A DNA stretch of 18,833 nt from Sphaerochaetaceae bacterium. GTDB taxonomy: Bacteria > Spirochaetota > Spirochaetia > Sphaerochaetales > Sphaerochaetaceae. Both the position numbers and the translations under genes were made by a program. Under the pieces are notes generated by a model. The model worked only from the letters and a program-made list of their open reading frames with translations. It did not search any database and was not told where the DNA came from. Below, in pieces: positions 7,093-14,233 of the stretch. The stretch is from contig JAEDOD010000026.1 of NCBI GenBank assembly GCA_016302165.1, forward strand, positions 1-18,833, in the 5' to 3' direction. How positions within the stretch are numbered: the stretch's first letter is position 1; each line of letters opens with the position of its first letter.

Positions 7093-7884
7093 ATGAAGGG
7101 TCTAAATGAAATTACCATCGCCAGGGTGGCCTCTTCCATCCTCTCTCTCCTTGGAGTGGAAAAGGGGGAAGGAATGGCGGAGGCCATCGAGGAGCTTCTG
7201 GCCCTTGGCAGGTGCGACAGGGTAGTGATGTATAATCCTGATGCTGTGGCTGAGTGGATCTATGAAGCCCATAGGGATATGTTTTCTCCATTGCTGGAAG
7301 AGATAGACCTGAATCTGGAGATGAAGTCTATGGTTCCTCCCGTAACTCCAGTTTGCTTTGCCTCCATGTATACAGGGCTTCTTCCCTCCATCCATGGCAT
7401 AGAGAAATATGAGAAGCCGGTTCTGAAGGTCAAGACAGCCTTCGATATTCTGAGAGAGAATGGACGGAAGGTGGCCATAGTCTCTACAGAAGGAGATTCA
7501 ATTTCAAAAATATTCCTGGAAAGGGACCTGGACTACTTCATCTACAGGACCAAGGAAGAGTGCAACAGAAAGGCTCTGGAGCTTATTGATGAAGACAGAT
7601 ATGACCTTCTGGTCTTGTACAATGGGGATTATGACTGGGCAATGCACCGTTTCTCTCCTGAAGGGAAGAGATCCTTGAGGGCTCTAGGGGAGAATGTCGA
7701 GACATATATGGAGCTGAAGAAGGCCATAGAGGAAAGATGGAAGGGACATAGGACAGCCTTGGCCTTTGCACCTGACCATGGATGCCATAGGGCCTATGGT
7801 ATTCTTGGAAGCCATGGAAAGGAAATACCAATGGATATGAATATCAGACATTTCTGGTCAATCATAGGAGAAAGAGATGCATAG
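7093..7884 (+). CDS. Alkaline-phosphatase-superfamily (NPP-like) phosphodiesterase/phosphatase
   Basis: A 263-residue protein without a signal peptide, so probably cytoplasmic. It carries a full candidate set of two-metal ligands of the type I phosphodiesterase/nucleotide pyrophosphatase fold: Asp50 (YNPDAVAEW), probable nucleophile Thr85 in VTPVCFASMYTGLLPSIHGI (84-103), Asp181-x3-His185 (DYDWAMH), Asp228-His229 (APDHG) and His241 (GSHG). The TPxxxxxxTGxxPxxHGI pattern is characteristic of the superfamily. It is shorter than secreted NPPs (about 400 residues) and the final His lies close to the DH pair, so substrate specificity is open. It sits between a permease gene (1-base gap) and a sugar kinase gene (8-base overlap), implying co-translation and perhaps a shared metabolite such as a phosphorylated nucleoside or sugar. 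Confidence 0.72.
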   Translation: MKGLNEITIARVASSILSLLGVEKGEGMAEAIEELLALGRCDRVVMYNPDAVAEWIYEAHRDMFSPLLEEIDLNLEMKSMVPPVTPVCFASMYTGLLPSIHGIEKYEKPVLKVKTAFDILRENGRKVAIVSTEGDSISKIFLERDLDYFIYRTKEECNRKALELIDEDRYDLLVLYNGDYDWAMHRFSPEGKRSLRALGENVETYMELKKAIEERWKGHRTALAFAPDHGCHRAYGILGSHGKEIPMDMNIRHFWSIIGERDA

Positions 7885-8767
7885 GATAGTTGTTTTTGGA
7901 TCCTTGAATATTGATACCGTCTACAGCGTGGACCACATAGTAAGGCCGGGAGAAACGATCTCTTCCAATTCTGTAATGAAGAATCCAGGAGGAAAGGGCC
8001 TTAACCAGGCTTCAGCCATAGCCAGGACAGGGCTTCCTGTGTTCATGGCAGGCAAAATTGGAAAGGATGGGGAAATGCTATGCTCTGTGCTCTCCTCCTT
8101 TTCTGTTGACACTTCCCTTATATCTGTGGACCAGAATGGGGCTACAGGAAACGCAATGATCCAGGTGTCCAAGGAAGGGGAGAACTCCATTGTGCTCTTT
8201 TCCGGCACCAACGGAATGATTGATGAAGAATACATTGACTATGTCCTATCACACTTTGATGAGGGTGATGTTCTGGTGCTGCAGAACGAAATCAATATGC
8301 TTTCATCCATAATCGGAAAGGCTAGGGCCAGGGGAATGTACATTGTGTTCAATCCTGCTCCCTTTGATTCTTCTGTGCTTTCCCTTCCTCTCTCCTCTGT
8401 AGATCTTCTGGTGGTCAATGAAATAGAGGGCGCCGGGCTTTCTGGTGTGGAAAGCTTAGACCATAAGGCGGTAATGGAAGAGCTGGAGAGAAGATTCGGA
8501 GAAAGCGAGATAATAATGACCATGGGAAAGGAAGGAGCCATGTACTGTGGAAAGGGAGAGCGATATTATGTTCCTGCAAAGGCTGTTGAAGCTGTAGACA
8601 CTACTGCAGCAGGAGATACCTTCATCGGATATTACATCGCTTCCAGGGAAAAGGGCTTCTCTGTTCCTGAGGCTCTGGAATACGCTACCAAGGCTTCAGC
8701 CATAACGGTATCAAGAAAGGGAGCTGCAATAAGCGTGCCGGAAGGGTGGGAGGTATACGAAAAATAG
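7877..8767 (+). CDS. PfkB-family sugar kinase, ribokinase-like
   Basis: A 296-residue ribokinase-fold kinase, expected to phosphorylate a sugar or nucleoside with ATP in the cytoplasm. Visible features are the N-terminal VVFGSLNIDTVYSVD strand, PfkB signature 1 NPGGKGLNQA (36-45), the ribokinase-type NPAP (159-162), NE-x-E (181-184), and signature 2 DTTAAGDTFIGYY (241-253) with catalytic base Asp247. Length matches ribokinase (about 300). The start overlaps the preceding phosphodiesterase-like gene by 8 bases and has AGGAG upstream. Neighbours are a permease and a phosphatase-like enzyme rather than ribose transport genes, so ribose is not assured; another pentose, nucleoside or methylthioribose-like substrate is possible. 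The stop codon lies 1 base from the opposite-strand tRNA gene. Confidence 0.85.
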   Translation: MHRIVVFGSLNIDTVYSVDHIVRPGETISSNSVMKNPGGKGLNQASAIARTGLPVFMAGKIGKDGEMLCSVLSSFSVDTSLISVDQNGATGNAMIQVSKEGENSIVLFSGTNGMIDEEYIDYVLSHFDEGDVLVLQNEINMLSSIIGKARARGMYIVFNPAPFDSSVLSLPLSSVDLLVVNEIEGAGLSGVESLDHKAVMEELERRFGESEIIMTMGKEGAMYCGKGERYYVPAKAVEAVDTTAAGDTFIGYYIASREKGFSVPEALEYATKASAITVSRKGAAISVPEGWEVYEK

Positions 8768-8768
8768 T

Positions 8769-8840
8769 CAGGTCCGCTGGGAATCGAACCCAGATCTCAT
8801 CCTCCGGAGGGATACGCTCTATCCATTGAGCTATGGACCC
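8769..8840 (-). tRNA. tRNA-Arg (anticodon CCG)
   Basis: On the minus strand the sequence folds into a 72-base cloverleaf: acceptor GGGTCCA, U8-A9, D stem GCTC/GAGC with loop AATGGATA, anticodon stem TATCC/GGATG with loop CTCCGGA, a 4-base variable loop, and T arm CTGGG-TTCGATT-CCCAG. Anticodon CCG plus A20 and C35 fit arginine identity and reading of CGG codons. CCA is not encoded (ACT follows discriminator G73). The acceptor has two irregular pairs, G1-U72 and A7-C66, which is unusual. It lies 33 bases downstream of the mtnA-like gene on the same strand and may be co-transcribed with it. Confidence 0.88.
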
Positions 8841-8873
8841 GTAGCTTTATGATAACTGTTTTTTCACTTTCGG

Positions 8874-9923
8874 TCAGTACTCTCCCTCTCCACCGTCAAG
8901 AAAGTATGAGTCAAGGTTGAAGGGGGAGTATATTCCTTTATCTGTGACGATGCCTGTAATGAGATCGGGTGGAGTGATGTCGAAGGCAGGATAATATCCT
9001 TTTACTCCCTCTCCGGCTGTCTTGACGCCCATGGCCGAGAGGCAAAGCTGGGGATTCCGGAACTCTATCTCCACATCCCTATGGTCCTTATGGAATCTGT
9101 CAGGGTCTCCTGTAATGTAGACAGGGACTCCATAGCGGGACGCAACAATTGATATCTGAAGTGTTCCCACCTTGTTTATTACATATCCATCCATGGTTAT
9201 GGCATCGGAAGCAGCTGTAAAGAGGTCAACTCCTTCCTTTTCCATTACAAAGGCTGGCATGTTATCTGTTATGACAGTAGTGTCGAAACCCATTTCAGAA
9301 AGTACAGTTGCCGTAAGCCTTGAGCCCTGGAAATAGGGACGGGTCTCAGGGCAGAAGAACTTGACCCGTTTTCCTTCCTTTCTGAGAGTATCTGCCATCA
9401 TGCCCACTATGGTCTCTCCGAAGCACTGTGTCATGACAGTGCCGCCATCAGGAATTCTATCAGCCAGGTACTCTGAAATTCTTCGGATCTTTCCATACCG
9501 TCTGTCGTTAAGCTCCACTATGTGGCGCCTGATGGCATAATCCGCCCTCTCTCCATTCTTTAGGGCTTCCAGGGCCACAGGGATACAGCTATCTGTAATG
9601 GCTGCCATTCTCTTACGTGTGGTAGGCCTGGCAGAGGAAATGAGAAGGGAGGCTTTTTTCAGGTATTCCTCCATATTTCCACCCCTATCCATAGCTTCCT
9701 TGGCAGCCAGGGCCATGGCCATGCCTACTGCTGTATATGGACCGGCGGACTGTGTGACCATATCCCTTACAGCATCCCTGACCTCTTCGTGACGGGTGCA
9801 GGTGACGAAGGATACTTCTTTAGGATAGATCCTTCTGTCAAGGATCCTTACTTTTCCATCCTCATACCAGGCAATGTTCTCATATCTCAGCATAAAGGCC
9901 AGATTCCTGTCTTCTCTTTCCAT
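8874..9923 (-). CDS. mtnA: S-methyl-5-thioribose-1-phosphate isomerase-like protein (MtnA/eIF2B family)
   Basis: A 349-residue protein of the eIF-2B-alpha/MtnA fold. MtnA converts methylthioribose-1-phosphate to methylthioribulose-1-phosphate in methionine salvage. Family elements are SARPTTR (97-103), catalytic Cys167 in MTQCFGE, ETRPYFQGSRLTATVL (193-208), TDNMPAF (219-225), candidate acid Asp240 in AASDAI, NKVGT (250-254) and FDITPPDLITGIVTDKGI (314-331). Departures from typical MtnA are QSAGP where RGAPA is usual, and CFGE in place of CN-T-G. The related ribose-1,5-bisphosphate isomerase is therefore an alternative. ATG 9923 is preferred over an internal ATG because TAGGAG lies 5 bases upstream. 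The divergent neighbour encodes an MTA/SAH deaminase, the same pairing known from the Pseudomonas MTA deaminase pathway, which supports the role. Confidence 0.8.
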   Translation of the reverse strand: MEREDRNLAFMLRYENIAWYEDGKVRILDRRIYPKEVSFVTCTRHEEVRDAVRDMVTQSAGPYTAVGMAMALAAKEAMDRGGNMEEYLKKASLLISSARPTTRKRMAAITDSCIPVALEALKNGERADYAIRRHIVELNDRRYGKIRRISEYLADRIPDGGTVMTQCFGETIVGMMADTLRKEGKRVKFFCPETRPYFQGSRLTATVLSEMGFDTTVITDNMPAFVMEKEGVDLFTAASDAITMDGYVINKVGTLQISIVASRYGVPVYITGDPDRFHKDHRDVEIEFRNPQLCLSAMGVKTAGEGVKGYYPAFDITPPDLITGIVTDKGIYSPFNLDSYFLDGGEGEY

Positions 9924-9940
9924 GGTGACTCCTACAGTGA

Positions 9941-9969
9941 TTGTAGCCCAAGAGAGAGACTGATAGAAT
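9941..9969 (+). promoter_or_regulatory. Candidate sigma-70 promoter of the deaminase gene
   Basis: TTGTAG (9941-9946) and TAGAAT (9964-9969) are separated by 17 bases; the -10 matches consensus at five of six positions and the -35 at three. Two small inverted repeats overlap it: CTACA-N5-TGTAG (9932-9946) and CTGAT-AGA-ATCAG (9960-9972). Confidence 0.4.
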
Positions 9970-9986
9970 CAGAAAAGAGAGGAATT

Positions 9987-11297
9987 ATGGCATCAATACT
10001 TTTTAAGGACGCAGGGCTTTTGGTCTCCAGTGGGAAGGGCTTCAGCTATATTCCAAAGGGATACCTTGGAGTTGAAGGGGAATACATAGATTATATAGGT
10101 CAGGATGCTCCTGAAAAGGAGTATGGAGAAGTCAGGAATAGCGAAGGCCTGATCCTGACTCCAGGCTTTGTGAACTGTCATGGACACTCGGCCATGAATC
10201 TTCTCCGTGGAGTGGGAAGCGACCTTCCTCTCTCTGACTGGCTCCATGTAATGTGGCCAATTGAAGACAGAATGAACGAGGATGACCTTAGGTGCGGAAT
10301 GAATCTGGCCATAATGGAGATGCTCTCTTCCGGAACCACCAGCTTTACAGATATGTACCTTATGCCATGGAGCGTAGCTGAAACCATTGGAGAAAGCGGA
10401 ATCAAGGCCAACTTCTCCAGGGTCATGCAGGATTTCCAGGGCCTTGATGACAAGGGATACGATTCATACTACAGAGTGAAGGAGACGGAAGATCTCTACA
10501 GGACCTGGCACAATAGCTATGACGGAAGACTGAAGGTGGATTATGCAATCCATGCTGAATATACCTGCACTCCACTGGTTGTGAGAAGATACAGTGAAGA
10601 CTGCCTTGAAAAGGGTCTGAGAATGCAGATCCATCTATCAGAGACCAAGGCTGAGCATGAAGAGTGCATCAGGAAGTATGGAAAGACACCCACAGAGTGG
10701 TTCAACGACCTTGGGTGCTTCGAAAACCCAACTCTTGCAGCCCACTGTGTATGGGTGACTCCATCGGACATGGATATTCTTAAGGAGAAGGGTGTGACAG
10801 TGGTCCATAACCCTACATCAAACCTTAAGCTTGGAAGCGGCTTCGCCCCTATTCCTGAGATGATTGACAGAGGCATAAACGTGGCTCTCGGCACCGATGG
10901 AGCCGCAAGCAACAATAACCTGAACTTCATGGAGGAGATTCACCTGGCCTCCATCATCCATAATGGCCGCCTTGGAAACGCTGAAGTAATGAAGCCTTCC
11001 CTTGTCCTCTCGATGGCTACTTCAAATGGAGCCATAGCCCAGGGCAGGGAAGACACAGGCAGGCTGGAAGTGGGAAAGAAGGCTGATATCGTGGCCTTTG
11101 ATGCCACTTCCCCCCATATGGTTCCAAACTTCAACTGTGAAGCCCTTCTGGTATATTCAGCCCAGGGCAGCGATGTGAAGATGACTATGGTGGATGGAAG
11201 AATTCTTTATGAAAACGGTATCTATACTACCATCGACAAGGAAAAGGTCTACTTTGAAGTGGAGAGAAGCGTAGAGAGGCTATACGGAAAGAAGTGA
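9987..11297 (+). CDS. mtaD: 5-methylthioadenosine/S-adenosylhomocysteine deaminase (amidohydrolase)
   Basis: A 436-residue metal-dependent amidohydrolase of the MtaD/SsnA/TrzN group that deaminates methylthioadenosine or S-adenosylhomocysteine to the inosine analogue. Metal ligands are in place: H65-x-H67 (VNCHGHSAMNLLRG), His216 with Glu219 in IHLSET, His253 in AAHCVW and Asp304 in LGTDGAAS. DLPLSDWL and NPTSNLKLGSG are further family marks, and the C-terminal GRLEVGKKADIVAFD returns to the composite beta domain. The start is ATG 9987 with AAGAGAGG 4 bases upstream; upstream in-frame codons overlap the divergent gene and are not family-like. Its mtnA-like neighbour points to MTA disposal via methylthioinosine; the phosphorylase required between them is absent from this window. 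Guanine or other purine-type deaminases are less likely. Confidence 0.88.
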   Translation: MASILFKDAGLLVSSGKGFSYIPKGYLGVEGEYIDYIGQDAPEKEYGEVRNSEGLILTPGFVNCHGHSAMNLLRGVGSDLPLSDWLHVMWPIEDRMNEDDLRCGMNLAIMEMLSSGTTSFTDMYLMPWSVAETIGESGIKANFSRVMQDFQGLDDKGYDSYYRVKETEDLYRTWHNSYDGRLKVDYAIHAEYTCTPLVVRRYSEDCLEKGLRMQIHLSETKAEHEECIRKYGKTPTEWFNDLGCFENPTLAAHCVWVTPSDMDILKEKGVTVVHNPTSNLKLGSGFAPIPEMIDRGINVALGTDGAASNNNLNFMEEIHLASIIHNGRLGNAEVMKPSLVLSMATSNGAIAQGREDTGRLEVGKKADIVAFDATSPHMVPNFNCEALLVYSAQGSDVKMTMVDGRILYENGIYTTIDKEKVYFEVERSVERLYGKK

Positions 11298-11336
11298 GAT
11301 TGTTTCTATAAATAGTAATTTTCTTCTGAAAACCTA

Positions 11337-11366
11337 TTGACATCTGTTACTTTAAATAGTAACAAT
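11337..11366 (+). promoter_or_regulatory. Candidate promoter of ABC operon 2
   Basis: A perfect -35 TTGACA (11337-11342) lies 18 bases before AACAAT (11361-11366), a four-of-six -10 match. Transcription would start shortly before the leader-peptide ribosome-binding site. A palindrome fills the -35/-10 spacer. Confidence 0.5.
11345..11364. promoter_or_regulatory. Palindromic operator candidate inside the ABC operon 2 promoter
   Basis: TGTTACTTTAAATAGTAACA has perfect 6-bp arms TGTTAC/GTAACA and a near-symmetric AT centre. Sitting between -35 and -10, it would block polymerase if bound. The half AAATAGTAA recurs at about 11310-11318, 45 bases upstream, a possible second half-site. Confidence 0.5.
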
Positions 11367-11395
11367 ATAGCCATCTCAATAGGGAGAGCAGAAAA

Positions 11396-11440
11396 ATGAA
11401 GACTATATCAAGGTACTGGCGCAGCGCGCCCGGAACATGA
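11396..11440 (+). CDS. 14-residue leader peptide MKTISRYWRSAPGT upstream of ABC operon 2
   Basis: A short open frame with its own Shine-Dalgarno sequence (AGGGAG at 11381-11386, 9 bases before ATG), ending at TGA 11438-11440, 48 bases before the binding-protein gene. It contains adjacent Tyr and Trp codons (R-Y-W-R), fitting a transporter operon of the TrpXYZ type. The codons TGG CGC AGC GCG CCC are GC-rich in an AT-rich leader and form GGCGC-AGC-GCGCC, a perfect 5-bp hairpin (11418-11430). CGC, GCG and CCC look uncommon in the neighbouring genes. No T tract follows, so classical Trp-type attenuation is not obvious; nascent-peptide arrest or Rho-dependent control are alternatives. Expression is unproven. 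Confidence 0.6.
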   Translation: MKTISRYWRSAPGT

Positions 11441-11488
11441 ATCTTTATCAGACAAAACACAAAATCTCACTAAAAAGGAAAAACTAAA

Positions 11489-12517
11489 ATGAAAAAGATA
11501 ATTGCAATAGTACTTCTCGCTTCTCTCGTCTTTACTTCTGTCTTCGCTTCCGGTGCCAAGGAAAGTGAAGAAGGCACATATAAGATTGGAATCTGTAACT
11601 TCGTCGATGACGCTTCCTTGAACCAGATCTGTGAGAATATCCAGGACCAGCTTGCCGAAATCGAGAAGGAGAAGGGTGTAAAGTTCGTAATCAAGTATGA
11701 TAACTGTAATGCAGACGCCAACGTACTTTCTCAGATAATTGCAAACTTCATCGCTGATGATGTGGACCTGATGGTTGGAATTGCTACTCCAGTGGCAATG
11801 GCTATGCAGGCAGCTACTGAAGACAATCAGATTCCTGTGGTCTTCGCAGCAGTTTCTGACCCTGTGGCAGCAGGAGTGGTGAATACTCTTGACGCTCCTG
11901 GTTCAAACCTTACAGGAACCAGCGACTTCCTTGATACAAATGCTGTGATGAACCTTATCTTCGCTCTCAACAGCGACGCTGACAAGATTGGCCTGTTGTA
12001 TGATGCTGGCCAGGATGCCTCCACAACAGCAATCAGGACAGCAAAGGAATATCTTGAAAAGAAGGACATCAGCTATGTGGAAAGAATGGGAACCACTGTG
12101 GATGAAGTGATCCTTGCTTCTGAAGCTCTCGTTGCAGACAAGGTTGACGCTGTATTCACTCCAAGTGACAACACAATCATGACAGCTGAGCTTTCCATCT
12201 ATGAAATCTTCAACAAGGCCGGAATCCCTCAGTTCACTGGTGCAGACTCCTTCGCTCTCAACGGTGCTTTCCTTGGCTATGGTGTTGATTACGCCAACCT
12301 TGGAAGAGAGACAGGCAAAATGGTCGCTGAGATTCTCATCGATGGAAAGGACCCTGCTTCAACTCCTGTCCGCACCTTCGACAATGGAACAGCCACCGTC
12401 AACATCGAGACAGCTCAAGAGCTTGGATATGATTTCGATACTCTCGCTTCAATCTTCGCTCCATTCTGCACCAAGGTTGCTTCCATCACAACAGCAGAAA
12501 GCTTCAGCGACCTATAG
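11489..12517 (+). CDS. ABC transporter substrate-binding protein, TrpX-like (COG2984), second copy
   Basis: A 342-residue exported binding protein, paralogous to that at 1988. The signal peptide of 20 residues ends SVFA before SGAKES and lacks a lipobox Cys. Family features are YKIGICNFVDDASLNQI near the mature N terminus, IATPVAMAMQAAT, the AAVSDPVAAGVV segment, NLTGTSD in the hinge region, PSDNTIM, and GYGVDYANLGRETGKM. Compared with the first copy it retains the VSDPVAAG segment typical of the family and has a longer C-terminal tail. It should deliver an amino-acid-like ligand to the next two gene products; an aromatic amino acid is inferred from the family and the Tyr/Trp leader peptide upstream. 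Shine-Dalgarno AAGG lies 10 bases before ATG. Confidence 0.9.
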   Translation: MKKIIAIVLLASLVFTSVFASGAKESEEGTYKIGICNFVDDASLNQICENIQDQLAEIEKEKGVKFVIKYDNCNADANVLSQIIANFIADDVDLMVGIATPVAMAMQAATEDNQIPVVFAAVSDPVAAGVVNTLDAPGSNLTGTSDFLDTNAVMNLIFALNSDADKIGLLYDAGQDASTTAIRTAKEYLEKKDISYVERMGTTVDEVILASEALVADKVDAVFTPSDNTIMTAELSIYEIFNKAGIPQFTGADSFALNGAFLGYGVDYANLGRETGKMVAEILIDGKDPASTPVRTFDNGTATVNIETAQELGYDFDTLASIFAPFCTKVASITTAESFSDL

Positions 12518-12525
12518 GAGATAAA

Positions 12526-13455
12526 ATGCTGAGTACCATATTAGGACTAGGATCTACAGCTCTGGAATTGGGCCTTATAAGCTCACTTACTGTTCTGGCT
12601 TTGTTTCTGAGCTATTCCATGCTCAACGTATGCGATCTCTCCACCGACGGCTGTTTCACTCTGGGAGCAGTCGTCGGCGCTGTCGTCGCCATATCTGGTC
12701 ACCCCTTTCTATCCATTCCTGCAGCAATGGGTGCAGGAGTGCTTTCAGGCCTCGTCACATCCCTACTGCAGACAAAGATGGGAATCGACAGCCTTCTTTC
12801 AGGCATCATCGTCAATACAGGTCTCTACTCTGTGAACATTGCGCTTATGGGCGGAGCATCCCTCTTGAACATGAACAAGACAGACACTGTCTTTACAAAG
12901 CTTAAGAGCCTTCTCTCATCTACTCCTCTTTCATCAGCCTATCGCCTTGTCGTTGCAATATTCTTCGTTGCCCTGGTGGTGGCTTTCCTCAGCTTCTTCC
13001 TCAGGACCAGGCTTGGCCTTTCCATCAGAGCCACTGGTGACAACCCTGACATGGTGAAGTCTTCATCCATCAATCCAGCCTTCACCACCATAGTCGGTCT
13101 CTGCATATCCTCCTCATTTACAGCTCTGTCAGGGTGCCTTCTTGCCCAGAGCCAGAAATCTGTAAATGTGACCATTGGAAGCGGCATGGTCACCATAGCC
13201 CTTGCTTCCCTGCTTATTGGAAGAGCATTCATGGGGAAGGGTTCAATCCTGAAAAGGGCTGTGGGAGCTGTAGTGGGAGCATTCATCTTCCGCCTTGTAT
13301 ATACAGTGGCCCTACGCTTCAATCTTCCGGCATACATGCTGAAGCTTATCTCTTCCGTAATCGTCATCATTGCAATTTCAGGCCCATACTTCAAGAAACG
13401 TAAGGATGACTGGGTCAGAATACATGGAAAGAAGAAGGAGGGCGCCAATGCTTGA
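12526..13455 (+). CDS. ABC transporter permease, TrpY-like (COG4120), second copy
   Basis: A 309-residue inner-membrane permease with about eight or nine membrane segments. The N-terminal SMLNVCDLSTDGCFTLGAVV corresponds to the RILDVADLTVDG motif of the paralogue at 2974, and SIRATGDNPDMVKSSSINPA corresponds to its predicted ATPase-contact loop. It begins 8 bases after the binding-protein stop, with AGGAG overlapping that stop codon. Its end overlaps the ATPase gene through ATGCTTGA, the same 8-base junction as in operon 1. The C-terminal tail after the last membrane segment is basic (KKRKDDW, GKKKEG). Confidence 0.9.
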   Translation: MLSTILGLGSTALELGLISSLTVLALFLSYSMLNVCDLSTDGCFTLGAVVGAVVAISGHPFLSIPAAMGAGVLSGLVTSLLQTKMGIDSLLSGIIVNTGLYSVNIALMGGASLLNMNKTDTVFTKLKSLLSSTPLSSAYRLVVAIFFVALVVAFLSFFLRTRLGLSIRATGDNPDMVKSSSINPAFTTIVGLCISSSFTALSGCLLAQSQKSVNVTIGSGMVTIALASLLIGRAFMGKGSILKRAVGAVVGAFIFRLVYTVALRFNLPAYMLKLISSVIVIIAISGPYFKKRKDDWVRIHGKKKEGANA

Positions 13456-14233
13456 GCTGAAAGGTATTTCCAAGACATTCAATCCAGGCTCCCTTTTTGA
13501 GAAGAAGGCTTTGGTAAACATAAATCTAAGTGTGGAGGAAGGGGAGTTCATTTCCATTATCGGAGCAAACGGAGCAGGTAAGAGTACTCTCTTCAATGCT
13601 ATATCAGGCTCCTTCCTTACAGATGAAGGTTCCATAGTATTGGACGGCGAGGATATTACATTCCTTCCTGACCATAAGAGGGCAAAGACCATAGGCCGTC
13701 TGTTTCAGGATCCTCTGAGAGGAACAGCTCCTGCCATGAGCATCGAAGAGAACCTGGCTCTTGCCTCCGGCCGTGGAGGATGGCTTTCATCCATCTCCAA
13801 AAAGGACAAGGAGGATTTCAGGGAACGCCTCTCCGCCCTTTCCATGGGGCTGGAGGATAGAATGAAGCAGCCTGTAGGTCTTCTTTCCGGTGGACAGAGA
13901 CAGGCTCTGACTCTCCTGATGGCAACATTCAATCCCCCGAAGCTTCTGCTTCTTGACGAGCATACAGCAGCCTTGGATCCTGCAACAGCAGAAAGGGTCC
14001 TTTCCCTGACAGACAGAATCGTCAAGGAAAATAGGCTTACCTGCCTTATGATCACCCATAACATGCAGTCTGCCCTGGTGCAGGGAACCAGGACCCTTAT
14101 GATGGACAAGGGAAGGATCATCTATGATGTGAAGGGGAAGGAAAGGGAAACGCTGAGTGTGCAGGACCTTTTGGAGAAGTTCAGGGAGAACTCAGGAAAG
14201 GACCTTGATAACGACAGGATGCTTATGGTGTAG
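13448..14233 (+). CDS. ABC transporter ATP-binding protein, TrpZ-like (COG1101), second copy
   Basis: A 261-residue ATPase subunit for the importer encoded upstream. Motifs in order: Walker A GANGAGKST (39-47), Q-loop Gln87, signature LSGGQ (146-150), Walker B LLLLDE (166-171) followed by HTAALDP, and switch His204 in ITHN. Large blocks are identical to the operon 1 ATPase (for example DITFLPD and LLSGGQRQALTLLMAT), indicating duplication within this lineage. ATG 13448 has AAGGAGG 5 bases upstream and aligns with the paralogue start. The last 11 bases overlap the 3' end of the convergent vsr gene, so no separate terminator is visible. Confidence 0.92.
   Translation: MLELKGISKTFNPGSLFEKKALVNINLSVEEGEFISIIGANGAGKSTLFNAISGSFLTDEGSIVLDGEDITFLPDHKRAKTIGRLFQDPLRGTAPAMSIEENLALASGRGGWLSSISKKDKEDFRERLSALSMGLEDRMKQPVGLLSGGQRQALTLLMATFNPPKLLLLDEHTAALDPATAERVLSLTDRIVKENRLTCLMITHNMQSALVQGTRTLMMDKGRIIYDVKGKERETLSVQDLLEKFRENSGKDLDNDRMLMV

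Noticed and set aside
9789..9986. N-terminal extension of the MTA/SAH deaminase
   Set aside because: The extra 66 codons overlap the divergent isomerase gene and are unlike the family; ATG 9987 has a good ribosome-binding site.
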